From Streptomyces sp. NBC_00273 (lineage in GTDB: Bacteria > Actinomycetota > Actinomycetes > Streptomycetales > Streptomycetaceae): a stretch of DNA of 64,000 nucleotides. The notes below the pieces were generated by a model, which saw only the letters and a program-made list of their open reading frames with translations, did not search any database and was not told the DNA's origin. Within the stretch, counting starts at the first letter, position 1. Every line of letters begins with the position of its first letter. Below are positions 8,013 through 16,150 of the stretch, in pieces. The stretch lies in the NCBI RefSeq assembly GCF_036178145.1, contig NZ_CP108067.1, positions 2,914,001-2,978,000 of the forward strand. The letters run 5' to 3'. The position numbers and the translations under genes are program-made.

Positions 8013-9323
8013 GTGGCCGACACCACAGGCAGCACGGTCGATGCGGCACGCATCTGGGCCATGGACGCGCGGGCCGCGGCACGTCTGCTCAAGGGCGTGC
8101 GGGCGGCGGCACTGGCCGGGGACCGCCCCCCGGCCGCGCCCCGGCCGGAGATCGCGGAGTCCTGGCGCCGGATGCTGGCCGGCGGGGTGCACCCGGACCG
8201 GGACGCGCGTTCGCGGATGCTGTCGGCCACCGAGACCGAGGAGCGGCGGCACGTGTCGCCGCTCCGGGAGGTCCTGCCGGTGCTGCGCGAGGGGCTGCTG
8301 CCGACCCTGGACGAGGCCCTGCACATCATGGTCGTCGCCGACGCGGACGGGCGGCTGCTGTGGCGGGAGGGCCACTCCTCCATCCTGCGCAAGGCGGACC
8401 GGCTCGGCTTCGCGGTCGGGGCGGACTGGGACGAGGCCGTCGTCGGCACGAACGGGGTGGGCACCGCCCTGGTGGCCCGGCGCCCGGTGCAGGTGTTCTC
8501 GGCCGAGCACTTCGTCTCCAGCCACCACGACTGGACCTGCGCCGGGGCGCCCGTACGGGACCCGCGCGACGGGCGGCTGCTGGGCGTGGTCGACGTCAGC
8601 GGTCCGCTGGCCACCATGCACCCGGCGACGCTGGCGTGGGTGAGCTCGGTGGCCCGGCTCGCGGAGCGGGAGCTGCGGCTGCGGCACCTGGAGTCGCTGG
8701 AGCAGCTGCGGACGGTGGCGGCCCCGCTGCTGGCCCGGCTGCCGGGGCGGGCGCTGGCCGTGGACCCGAACGGCTGGACGGCGGCGGTGACGGGCCTGGC
8801 CCCGGCGGAGCGGATCCCGCTGCCGAAGGGCTTCGGGCCGGGCCGGGTGTGGGTGCCGCGACTCGGGGAGTGCGTGGTGGAGCCCCTGCCCGGCGGCTGG
8901 CTGCTGCGGGTCGCCCAGGACCGACACAGCACGGCGGTGACCCGGATCGTCCTGGACCTCAGCCGGGCGGGATGCTGGTCGGTGACGGTGTACGGACCGT
9001 CCGGGAGCTGGTCGCAGGAGCTGAGCCCGCGCCATGCGGAGCTGCTGTTCCTGCTGGTGCAGAGCCCGCGGGGGCGCTCGGCAGCTGAGCTGGCCGGCGA
9101 GCTGTTCGGGGATCCGACGCGCACGGTGACGGTCCGCGCGGAGCTGTCCCGCGTACGCCGCCACCTCGCGGGCGTCCTCACCCACCGGCCGTACCGGTTC
9201 GCGGAGGACGTGGAGGTGGAGCTGATCCGCCCCGAGGACCCGGCCGCGCTGCTCCCGCACTCGACCGCGCCCGCGGTGGTCCGGGCCCGCCTGGGCCGCG
9301 CGGGGCCGGGCATGATTCCCTGA
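8013..9323 (+). CDS. GAF-domain transcriptional regulator (AcoR-like sensor part)
   Basis: 436 residues from a GTG at 8013 preceded by GGGGAGG (8001-8007). The N-terminal helical part (RPEIAESWRRMLAGGVHPD) and the GAF domain (about 85-215, with GADWDEAVVGTNGVGTALVARRPVQVFSAEHF and HDWTCAGAPVRDPRDGRLLGVVDVSG) match the sensor half of AcoR-type acetoin/aldehyde regulators. There is no sigma-54 AAA+ domain. Instead the C-terminal 80 residues (LSPRHAELLFLLVQSPRGRSAAELAGELFG ... VTVRAELSRVRRHL) look like a winged helix-turn-helix. Streptomyces has a family of such proteins near alcohol/aldehyde dehydrogenase genes, but none is adjacent here. The 3' end is six bases from the GNAT gene. Confidence 0.82.
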   Translation: MADTTGSTVDAARIWAMDARAAARLLKGVRAAALAGDRPPAAPRPEIAESWRRMLAGGVHPDRDARSRMLSATETEERRHVSPLREVLPVLREGLLPTLDEALHIMVVADADGRLLWREGHSSILRKADRLGFAVGADWDEAVVGTNGVGTALVARRPVQVFSAEHFVSSHHDWTCAGAPVRDPRDGRLLGVVDVSGPLATMHPATLAWVSSVARLAERELRLRHLESLEQLRTVAAPLLARLPGRALAVDPNGWTAAVTGLAPAERIPLPKGFGPGRVWVPRLGECVVEPLPGGWLLRVAQDRHSTAVTRIVLDLSRAGCWSVTVYGPSGSWSQELSPRHAELLFLLVQSPRGRSAAELAGELFGDPTRTVTVRAELSRVRRHLAGVLTHRPYRFAEDVEVELIRPEDPAALLPHSTAPAVVRARLGRAGPGMIP

Positions 9324-9328
9324 GCTGC

Positions 9329-9892
9329 ATGAGCACCATCACTCTCACCACCTGGTCGCTGGAGATGACCTCTCCGGCGGACCTCGTCCCGGCGGCTCCG
9401 GCGGGCCCGGAGATATCCATCGCACGGGCGGAGGTCCCCTCCCCCGAGTTCAGCCGCTTCCTGTACGCCTCGGTGGGCGGCGACATCCACTGGACGGACC
9501 GGCTCTCCCTGACCCGCGCGCAGTGGGTGGAGCAGCTGGACCGGCCGGGGGTGGAGACCTGGGTCGCGTACGACCGGGGCACGCCGGCCGGGTACGTGGA
9601 GCTCGACCCGCAGGACGACGGCGTGGTGGAGATCATGTACTTCGGCCTCCTCCCCGACTTCCGTGGCCGCCGCATCGGCGGGCACCTGCTGTCGGTGGGC
9701 GTCGCCCGCGCGTGGTCCCTCGCGGAGCGCTGGCCGGAGCGGGAGCCCACCCGGCGGGTGTGGGTGCACACCTGTAGCCAGGACGGGCCGACGGCGATGA
9801 GCAACTACGAGCGGCGCGGCTTCAAGGTCTTCAAGACGGAGACGGAGTCCAAGGTGGACACCCCGACCCCCGGCCCCTGGCCCGGCGCGTAG
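9329..9892 (+). CDS. GNAT-family N-acetyltransferase
   Basis: 187 residues. The acetyl-CoA binding core is VEIMYFGLLPDFRGRRIGGHLLSVGVARAWSLA (about 101-133; the R/Q-x-x-G-x-G/A loop is RGRRIGG). The acceptor-side strand is RRVWVHTCSQDGPTAMSNYERRGFKVFKTE, a pattern seen in GNAT enzymes acting on amino-acid or small-molecule amines. The N-terminal 35 residues resemble a separate beta strand region. It begins five bases after the GAF regulator stop, so the two are probably co-transcribed. A strong GC hairpin follows at 9935-9959. Confidence 0.87.
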   Translation: MSTITLTTWSLEMTSPADLVPAAPAGPEISIARAEVPSPEFSRFLYASVGGDIHWTDRLSLTRAQWVEQLDRPGVETWVAYDRGTPAGYVELDPQDDGVVEIMYFGLLPDFRGRRIGGHLLSVGVARAWSLAERWPEREPTRRVWVHTCSQDGPTAMSNYERRGFKVFKTETESKVDTPTPGPWPGA

Positions 9893-9934
9893 CCCCTCCG
9901 GGGCCGGTCGGCGGGGCCCGGGGGGTGCGGCGCC

Positions 9935-9959
9935 GCTGCGGGGGCTCCGCCCCCGCAGC
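9935..9959 (+). terminator. GC-rich hairpin terminator
   Basis: GCTGCGGGGGC (9935-9945) pairs perfectly with GCCCCCGCAGC (9949-9959) around a three-base loop, 43 bases after the acetyltransferase stop. An 11-bp perfect stem without a U tract is a typical Streptomyces transcript end. It separates this unit from the sulfur operon. Confidence 0.55.
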
Positions 9960-10149
9960 CCCGCTCCTCGAACTCCCCCGGCTACTGCTGGGAGGTGCCC
10001 CCGGGAGGGGCTTGGTTCCAGCCCCTCCGGGCCGGCGGCGCTGACTTCGATAGGTGACCCCCGTCACGTCGTCCCATGATTCGAGACGAGTTCGTCCGGA
10101 TCGTGGACAGTAGTGGACTCCTCCAATCGGCACATGACACGCTTCCGCC

Positions 10150-10233
10150 ATGAATGGAGCTGGAATTGCCTTGGTGAGTCGGCGGCACGTCGACCTCGGC
10201 CGCATGTCCAGCGCCATCTGTCCGGCGCGCTGA
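10150..10233 (+). CDS. cysteine-type leader peptide of the sulfur operon (27 aa)
   Basis: ATG at 10150 to TGA at 10231-10233, 27 residues. The second half is VSRRHVDLGRMSSAICPAR, which matches the actinobacterial 'putative leader peptide' family (RRHVDL then SxxCPxR). These short ORFs stand in front of sulfur-assimilation and cysteine-related operons. The single Cys codon (TGT) is four codons from the end. It lies 215 bases upstream of the sulfite reductase start, with a hairpin between (10386-10413). The likely role is attenuation or ribosome-mediated control in response to cysteine/charged tRNA-Cys, which is inference from position and family. The start is uncertain because no strong ribosome site is visible. 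Confidence 0.75.
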   Translation: MNGAGIALVSRRHVDLGRMSSAICPAR

Positions 10234-10385
10234 CGGAACCAGCCACGCCGCACATCGCCGTCGTCCCCGCCGCCGCGGACGCGCCGATCACCCGCTAGCC
10301 CCCTGAGGCCGTAGTACCGCCCTGCCCGCCGGCAATCCCGGCGCGGAGCGGGAATCAGCCGCACCCGCTCGGAGTCGCCGAGCCC

Positions 10386-10413
10386 GCAGGGGAGCGCCGC
10401 CGCCTCCCCCTGC
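10386..10413 (+). promoter_or_regulatory. hairpin in the leader of the sulfur operon
   Basis: GCAGGGGAG (10386-10394) can pair with CTCCCCCTGC (10404-10413) with one bulged C and a nine-base loop. It lies between the leader peptide stop and the sulfite reductase ribosome site (GAAGAAGGA, 10431-10439). It could be the attenuator structure coupled to leader translation. No T tract follows. Confidence 0.4.
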
Positions 10414-10448
10414 CCTTGCCTCGAGCCGCCGAAGAAGGACGTACCGCC

Positions 10449-12155
10449 ATGGCCGCCACCCCCGAAACGCCCGCAGCCGCACCCGCAGCCGCCGCGCGCC
10501 GCAAGACCGGCCGTCACCGCGGCGAGGGCCAGTGGGCCGTCGGACACCACACGCCCCTCAACGGCAACGAGCAGTTCAAGAAGGACGACGACGGTCTCAA
10601 CGTGCGGACACGCATTGAGACGATCTACTCCAAGCGCGGCTTCGACTCGATCGACCCCAACGACCTGCGCGGCCGTATGCGCTGGTGGGGGCTCTACACC
10701 CAGCGCAAGCCCGGGATCGACGGCGGCAAGACCGCGATCCTGGAGCCGGAGGAGCTGGACGACGAGTACTTCATGCTGCGCGTCCGCATCGACGGCGGCC
10801 GGCTGACCACCGAGCAGCTCCGCGTGATCGGCGAGATCTCGGAGGAGTTCGCGCGCGGCACCGCCGACCTCACCGACCGCCAGAACGTGCAGTACCACTG
10901 GATCCGGATCGAGGACGTCCCGGAGATCTGGCGCCGGCTGGAGGCCGTGGGCCTGTCCACCACCGAGGCCTGCGGTGACACGCCCCGCGTCATCCTCGGC
11001 TCGCCCGTCGCCGGCATCGCCCAGGACGAGATCATCGACGGCACCCCCGCCATCGACGAGATCTACCGCCGCATCGTCGGCAACAAGGACTTCTCCAACC
11101 TGCCCCGCAAGTTCAAGTCCGCGATCTCCGGCTCGCCGCTGCTCGACGTGGCGCACGAGATCAACGACATCGCGTTCGTGGGCGTGCACCACCCCGAGCA
11201 CGGTCCCGGCTTCGACGTCTGGGTCGGCGGCGGCCTGTCCACCAACCCCAAGCTCGGTGTGCGCCTGGGCACCTGGGTCTCGCTCGACGAGGTCCCGGAC
11301 GTCTACGAGGGCGTCATCTCGATCTTCCGCGACTACGGCTACCGCCGGCTGCGCAACCGCGCCCGCCTGAAGTTCCTCGTCGCCGACTGGGGCCCGGTCA
11401 AGTTCCGCCAGGTCCTGGAGGACGAGTACCTGAAGCGCAAGCTGACCGACGGCCCCGCGCCCGCGCAGCCGAGCGGCCAGTGGCGCGACCACGTGGGCGT
11501 CCACCAGCAGAAGGACGGCAAGTTCTACGTCGGCTTCGCGCCCCGCGTGGGCCGCGTCGACGGCGCCACCCTGACCAAGATCGCCGACGTGGCGGCGCGG
11601 CACGGCTCCGGCCGGCTGCGCACCACCGCCGAGCAGAAGATGATCGTGCTCGACATCGAGGCCGACCAGGTCGACTCGGTGGTCGGGGCGCTGGAGGCGC
11701 TGGACCTGCGGGTCAAGCCGTCCCCGTTCCGCCGCGGCACGATGGCCTGCACCGGCATCGAGTTCTGCAAGCTGGCCATCGTCGAGACGAAGGCGCGCGG
11801 CGCCTCGCTGATCGACGAGCTGGAGCGCCGCCTGCCGGACTTCGCCGAGCCGCTCACCATCAACATCAACGGCTGCCCGAACGCCTGCGCCCGCATTCAG
11901 GTGGCGGACATCGGTCTCAAGGGCCAGTTGGTCCTGGACGACGACGGCAACCAGGTGGAGGGCTACCAGGTCCACCTCGGCGGCGCCCTCGGCCTGGAGG
12001 CCGGCTTCGGCCGCAAGGTCCGCGGCCTCAAGGTCACCTCGGCCGGTCTGCCCGACTACGTCGAGCGGGTCGTCAAGCACTACGAGGAGCAGCGCGAGGA
12101 CGGCGAGCGCTTCGCGGCGTGGGTCGCCCGCGCGGACGAGAAGAGCCTCTCGTGA
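10449..12155 (+). CDS. sirA: ferredoxin-dependent assimilatory sulfite (nitrite) reductase
   Basis: 568 residues, the usual size for the single-chain siroheme/4Fe-4S reductase. Ferredoxin-like half domains are visible (GRMRWWGLYTQRKPGIDGG; FEARGTADLTDRQNVQYHW-like region), and the substrate loop DTPRVILGSPVAGI. The siroheme-bridging cluster cysteines are C434 and C440 (CTGIEFC) and C476 and C480 (NGCPNACAR). It reduces sulfite to sulfide with six electrons from ferredoxin. Its place at the head of the cysHCDN genes argues for sulfite rather than nitrite. Transcription should start upstream of the leader peptide. Its TGA overlaps the next GTG (GTGA). Confidence 0.95.
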   Translation: MAATPETPAAAPAAAARRKTGRHRGEGQWAVGHHTPLNGNEQFKKDDDGLNVRTRIETIYSKRGFDSIDPNDLRGRMRWWGLYTQRKPGIDGGKTAILEPEELDDEYFMLRVRIDGGRLTTEQLRVIGEISEEFARGTADLTDRQNVQYHWIRIEDVPEIWRRLEAVGLSTTEACGDTPRVILGSPVAGIAQDEIIDGTPAIDEIYRRIVGNKDFSNLPRKFKSAISGSPLLDVAHEINDIAFVGVHHPEHGPGFDVWVGGGLSTNPKLGVRLGTWVSLDEVPDVYEGVISIFRDYGYRRLRNRARLKFLVADWGPVKFRQVLEDEYLKRKLTDGPAPAQPSGQWRDHVGVHQQKDGKFYVGFAPRVGRVDGATLTKIADVAARHGSGRLRTTAEQKMIVLDIEADQVDSVVGALEALDLRVKPSPFRRGTMACTGIEFCKLAIVETKARGASLIDELERRLPDFAEPLTININGCPNACARIQVADIGLKGQLVLDDDGNQVEGYQVHLGGALGLEAGFGRKVRGLKVTSAGLPDYVERVVKHYEEQREDGERFAAWVARADEKSLS

Positions 12156-12331
12156 GCGAGCGCGCCGCACCGTTCTACTGCCCCTACTGCGGCGACGAGG
12201 ACCTGTTCCCCAACGAGACGGGTCACGGCGCGTGGGAATGCAGGGCCTGCAACCGGGCCTTCCAGCTGAAGTACCTCGGGCTGCTGGCCCGGGGAGTGCA
12301 GTCGGATTCAGCGGGAGGGGACCGGATATGA
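12152..12331 (+). CDS. 59-aa zinc-ribbon protein of the sulfur operon
   Basis: 59 residues, GTG start inside the sulfite reductase stop (GTGA) and end overlapping the cysH ATG (ATGA), so it is translationally coupled on both sides. Two knuckles, FYCPYCGDEDLF and WECRACNRAFQLKY, give a CxxC-x19-CxxC zinc ribbon. Homologues occupy the same position in many actinomycete sulfite reductase operons. A function has not been shown to my knowledge; it may help cluster/siroheme loading or regulate the reductases, which is speculation. Confidence 0.85.
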   Translation: MSERAAPFYCPYCGDEDLFPNETGHGAWECRACNRAFQLKYLGLLARGVQSDSAGGDRI

Positions 12332-13056
12332 CCACCACTCAAGACGCGGGTCTCACGGCCGGGGAGCTCAAGGCCGCGGCGCTCAAAGACCTGGCCGAGC
12401 GTGCGGGCCGGGACCTGGAGGACGCTTCGGCGCTGGACATCCTGCGCTGGGCGGTCGACACCTTCGGCAAGGAGTTCGCCGTGACCTCCTCCATGGAGGA
12501 CGCGGTCGTCGCGCACCTGGCCTCGCGGGTCCTCCCCGGTGTGGACGTGGTCTTCCTCGACACGGGCTACCACTTCGAGGAGACCATCGGCACCCGTGAC
12601 GCGGTCGAGGCCGTGATGGACGTCAACGTCATCACGCTGACCCCGCGTCAGAGCGTCGCCGAGCAGGACGCCGCGTACGGGCCGAAGCTGCACGACCGGG
12701 ACCCCGACCTGTGCTGCGCGCTGCGCAAGGTCAAGCCGCTGGAAGAGGGCCTGACGGCGTACAGCGCGTGGGCGACGGGCCTGCGCCGCGACGAATCCCC
12801 GACCCGGGCGAACACCCCGGTGGTCGGCTGGGACGAGAAGCGGCAGAAGGTCAAGGTCTCCCCGATCGCACGCTGGACCCAGGACGACGTGGAGGCGTAC
12901 GTCGCCGAACACGGCGTACTCACCAACCCGCTGCTGATGGACGGTTACGCCTCCGTCGGCTGCGCCCCGTGCACCCGGCGCGTCGCCGAGGGCGAGGACG
13001 CGCGGGCCGGCCGGTGGGCCGGGCGGGGCAAGACCGAGTGCGGGCTGCACGGCTGA
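12328..13056 (+). CDS. cysH: phosphoadenylyl/adenylyl-sulfate reductase
   Basis: 242 residues from the ATG at 12328 (GGGAGGGG ribosome site 12312-12319). The PP-loop-type core includes AVTSSMEDAVVAHLAS and VVFLDTGYHFEET. Four cluster cysteines are present, C129-C130 (LCCALRKV) and C212/C215 (VGCAPCTRR), marking the 4Fe-4S type that normally uses APS. The catalytic C-terminal Cys238 is in ECGLHG. It reduces activated sulfate to sulfite with thioredoxin. The ending TGATG overlaps the cysC start. Confidence 0.95.
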   Translation: MTTTQDAGLTAGELKAAALKDLAERAGRDLEDASALDILRWAVDTFGKEFAVTSSMEDAVVAHLASRVLPGVDVVFLDTGYHFEETIGTRDAVEAVMDVNVITLTPRQSVAEQDAAYGPKLHDRDPDLCCALRKVKPLEEGLTAYSAWATGLRRDESPTRANTPVVGWDEKRQKVKVSPIARWTQDDVEAYVAEHGVLTNPLLMDGYASVGCAPCTRRVAEGEDARAGRWAGRGKTECGLHG

Positions 13057-13649
13057 TGACGACCGTCGAAGAACTTGTCGAAGAACGTACGGAGACAGAG
13101 CAGATGAGCGTGAGCGACCAGGGCGCCACCGTGTGGCTGACCGGGCTGCCGAGCGCGGGCAAGACCACCATCGCCTACGCGCTGGCCGAGCGGCTGCGCG
13201 CCGAGGGCCACCGGGTGGAGGTGCTCGACGGGGACGAGATCCGCGAGTTCCTCTCCGCGGGCCTGGGCTTCACCCGCGAGGACCGGCACACCAACGTGCA
13301 GCGGATCGGCTTCGTCGCCGAGCTCCTCGCGAGCAACGGGGTCAAGGCGCTGGTGCCGGTGATCGCACCGTTCGCGGACAGCCGTGAGGCCGTCCGGGGG
13401 CGGCACGCCGCCGGGGGCACCTCGTACCTGGAGGTCCACGTGGCCACCCCGGTCGAGGTCTGCTCGGAGCGCGACGTCAAGGGCCTGTACGCCAAGCAGG
13501 CGGCGGGCGAGATCTCCGGTCTGACCGGGGTCGACGACCCGTACGAGGCGCCGGACTCCCCGGACCTGCGTATCGAGTCGCACACGCAGTCCGTGCAGGA
13601 GTCGGCTTCGGCCCTGCACGCGCTGCTCACCGAGAGGGGTCTGGCATGA
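13056..13649 (+). CDS. cysC: adenylylsulfate kinase
   Basis: 197 residues from the ATG in TGATG at 13054-13058; an alternative ATG at 13104 (MSVSDQGATVWLTG) would trim 16 residues. Walker A is GLPSAGKTT (about 30-38). The APS-kinase signatures LDGDEIREFLSAGLGFTREDRHTNVQRIGFVA and FADSREAVR are intact. It phosphorylates APS to PAPS. The lid region ALYAK-like (GLYAKQAAGEISGLTGVDDPYEAP) is present. With an APS-type CysH in the same operon, PAPS may serve sulfotransferases as well as assimilation. Its stop overlaps the cysD start by ATGA. Confidence 0.95.
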   Translation: MTTVEELVEERTETEQMSVSDQGATVWLTGLPSAGKTTIAYALAERLRAEGHRVEVLDGDEIREFLSAGLGFTREDRHTNVQRIGFVAELLASNGVKALVPVIAPFADSREAVRGRHAAGGTSYLEVHVATPVEVCSERDVKGLYAKQAAGEISGLTGVDDPYEAPDSPDLRIESHTQSVQESASALHALLTERGLA

Positions 13650-14584
13650 CGACGACCGTCGCACACGTCCACGACGAGACGGATGCGCCCTACGCGCTGT
13701 CGCACCTCGACGCCCTCGAGTCCGAGGCCGTGCACATCTTCCGCGAGGTGGCGGGCGAGTTCGAGAAGCCGGTGATCCTGTTCTCCGGCGGCAAGGACTC
13801 CATCGTCATGCTGCACCTGGCGCTGAAGGCGTTCGCGCCGGCACCGGTGCCGTTCACGCTGCTGCACGTCGACACGGGCCACAACTTCCCCGAGGTGCTG
13901 GAGTACCGCGACCGCACGGTCGCCGAGCACGGCCTGCGCCTGCACGTGGCCTCCGTCCAGGAGTACATCGACGCGGGCAAGCTGCGCGAGCGCCCGGACG
14001 GCACCCGCAACCCGCTGCAGACCGTGCCGCTGACCGAGGCGATCCAGAGCCTGAAGTTCGACGCCGTCTTCGGCGGCGGCCGCCGCGACGAGGAGAAGGC
14101 CCGCGCCAAGGAGCGGGTGTTCAGCCTCCGCGACGAGTTCTCGCAGTGGGACCCGCGCCGCCAGCGCCCCGAGCTGTGGCAGCTCTACAACGGCCGGCAC
14201 GCCCCCGGCGAGCACGTGCGGGTCTTCCCGCTCTCGAACTGGACCGAGCTGGACGTCTGGCAGTACATCGCCCGCGAGGGCATCGAGCTGCCGGAGATCT
14301 ACTTCGCCCACGAGCGCGAGGTGTTCCTGCGCAACGGAATGTGGCTGACGGCCGGCGAGTGGGGCGGCCCGAAGGAGAGCGAGACGCCCGAGACGCGTCT
14401 CATCCGCTACCGGACCGTCGGTGACATGTCCTGCACCGGCGCCGTCGACTCCGACGCCGCCACGCTCGACGCCGTGATCGCCGAGATCGCCGTCTCCCGC
14501 CTCACCGAGCGGGGCGCGACCCGCGCCGACGACAAGATGTCCGAGGCCGCGATGGAAGACCGCAAGCGCGAAGGGTACTTCTAG
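13646..14584 (+). CDS. cysD: sulfate adenylyltransferase subunit 2
   Basis: 312 residues. The PP-loop ATP pyrophosphatase motif is ILFSGGKDSIVMLHLALKAF (about 46-65), followed by LLHVDTGHNFPEVLEYRD, FGGGRRDEEKARAKERVFS and RVFPLSNWTELDVWQYI. It makes APS from ATP and sulfate in a complex with the CysN GTPase, which begins two bases after the cysD stop. The C-terminal RKREGYF tail is typical of the family. Length and motifs are normal. Confidence 0.96.
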   Translation: MTTTVAHVHDETDAPYALSHLDALESEAVHIFREVAGEFEKPVILFSGGKDSIVMLHLALKAFAPAPVPFTLLHVDTGHNFPEVLEYRDRTVAEHGLRLHVASVQEYIDAGKLRERPDGTRNPLQTVPLTEAIQSLKFDAVFGGGRRDEEKARAKERVFSLRDEFSQWDPRRQRPELWQLYNGRHAPGEHVRVFPLSNWTELDVWQYIAREGIELPEIYFAHEREVFLRNGMWLTAGEWGGPKESETPETRLIRYRTVGDMSCTGAVDSDAATLDAVIAEIAVSRLTERGATRADDKMSEAAMEDRKREGYF

Positions 14585-14586
14585 AC

Positions 14587-15936
14587 ATGACCAGCACCAC
14601 CGATCAGGTCGCCCATCTGGCCGACCTCGCAGCGACCACCTTGCTGCGCTTCGCGACCGCCGGTTCCGTCGACGACGGCAAGTCCACCCTGGTGGGCCGG
14701 CTGCTGCACGACTCCAAGTCGGTCCTGACCGACCAGATGGAGGCCGTCGAGGCCGTCTCCGCCCAGCGCGGCCAGGACGCCCCCGACCTCGCGCTGCTGA
14801 CCGACGGCCTGCGGGCCGAGCGGGAACAGGGCATCACCATCGACGTCGCGTACCGCTACTTCGCCACTGCGCGCCGCCGGTTCATCCTCGCGGACACCCC
14901 CGGGCACGTGCAGTACACCCGGAACATGGTCACCGGCGCCTCCACCGCCGACCTGGCCGTGGTCCTCGTCGACGCCCGCAACGGCGTGATCGAGCAGACC
15001 CGCCGGCACGCGGCCGTGGCCGCGCTGCTGCGCGTCCCGCACGTGGTCCTGGCCGTCAACAAGATGGACCTGGTGGGCTACCAGGAGTCGGTCTTCGCGG
15101 CCATCGCCGAGGAGTTCACCGCGTACGCCTCCGACCTCGGCGTCCCGGAGATCACCGCGATCCCGATCTCGGCCCTGGCCGGCGACAACGTGGTCGACGC
15201 GTCCGCCAACATGGACTGGTACGGCGGCCCCACGGTGCTGGAGCACCTGGAGACCGTCCCGGTCAGCCACGACCTCACCGCCTGCCCGGCACGTTTCCCG
15301 GTGCAGTACGTGATCCGTCCGCAGTCCGCCGAGCACCCCGACTACCGTGGCTACGCGGGCCAGATCGCCTCCGGCGTGCTGCGCGTCGGCGAGGCCGTGA
15401 CCGTCCTGCCGTCGGGCCGGACCTCGGTCATCGAGGGCATCGACGCGCTCGGCGAGAGCGTGGACATCGCCTGGGCCCCGCAGTCGGTGACGCTGCGGCT
15501 GAAGGACGACATCGACATCTCGCGCGGCGACCTGATCGCGCCGTCCGCGAACGCGCCGGCCACCACGCAGGACGTCGAGGCGACGGTCTGCCACGTGGCC
15601 GACCAGCCGCTGGCCGTCGGCGCCCGGGTGCTGATCAAGCACACCACGCGCACGGTCAAGGCGATCGTCAAGGAGATCCCCTCGCGGCTGACCCTGGACG
15701 ATCTGTCCCAGCACCCGAACCCCGGGCAGCTGGTGGCCAACGACATCGGCCGCGTCGTCGTCCGTACCGCCGAGCCCCTCGCGCTCGACGCGTACGCCGA
15801 CTCGCGCCGCACCGGGTCCTTCCTGCTGATCGACCCGGCGGACGGAACCACCCTGGCGGCGGGCATGGCGGGCGAATCCTTCGCCTCCAAGGCCGACACG
15901 ACCGTCCAGGCCGACGAGGAAGGTTGGGACTTCTAA
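14587..15936 (+). CDS. cysN: sulfate adenylyltransferase subunit 1 (GTPase)
   Basis: 449 residues, EF-Tu-like GTPase. G1 is TAGSVDDGKSTLVGRLL, G3 is ILADTPGHVQYTRNM, and G4 is AVNKMDL. The switch region contains LTDGLRAEREQGITIDVAYRYF. Domains 2 and 3 are beta barrels (ARFPVQYVIRPQSAEHPDYRGYAGQIASGVL onward). It couples GTP hydrolysis to APS synthesis with CysD. It lacks a fused APS kinase domain, consistent with the separate cysC. A 214-base gap with no recognised gene follows before the transporter genes. Confidence 0.96.
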   Translation: MTSTTDQVAHLADLAATTLLRFATAGSVDDGKSTLVGRLLHDSKSVLTDQMEAVEAVSAQRGQDAPDLALLTDGLRAEREQGITIDVAYRYFATARRRFILADTPGHVQYTRNMVTGASTADLAVVLVDARNGVIEQTRRHAAVAALLRVPHVVLAVNKMDLVGYQESVFAAIAEEFTAYASDLGVPEITAIPISALAGDNVVDASANMDWYGGPTVLEHLETVPVSHDLTACPARFPVQYVIRPQSAEHPDYRGYAGQIASGVLRVGEAVTVLPSGRTSVIEGIDALGESVDIAWAPQSVTLRLKDDIDISRGDLIAPSANAPATTQDVEATVCHVADQPLAVGARVLIKHTTRTVKAIVKEIPSRLTLDDLSQHPNPGQLVANDIGRVVVRTAEPLALDAYADSRRTGSFLLIDPADGTTLAAGMAGESFASKADTTVQADEEGWDF

Positions 15937-15938
15937 CC

Positions 15939-16040
15939 ATGCTCCCCGACGTCTACTCGACCTTCGCGAAGGAGGGCGGCCGCGTGGGCAGCGGCGCCCT
16001 CGGCAGCGGCCAGGGAGGGGTTGCGCGATGTGCGCGATGA
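15939..16040 (+). other. possible 33-aa ORF between cysN and the transporter genes
   Basis: The 214-base gap (15937-16150) contains an ATG at 15939 with an open frame of 33 codons (starts MLPDVYSTFAKEGG, then Gly/Ser-rich, ends CAR). There is no clear ribosome site beyond the cysN stop two bases upstream, so it could only be read by coupling. I recognise no homology. It may be a chance frame or the remnant of a lost gene. Confidence 0.25.
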
Positions 16041-16150
16041 CGTACGCGCACCGCATGCGCGCCCACACCCCCCACCAGCCGTACCCGCCATCGCTCCACA
16101 AACGAAGACGTGCGTCATGAGATGACGCCGTCACGAGAGGAAGTCCTCCC

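Noticed and set aside
10234..10448. A SAM- or cobalamin-type riboswitch upstream of the sulfite reductase
   Set aside because: No conserved riboswitch core could be found; only the leader peptide and one hairpin are visible.
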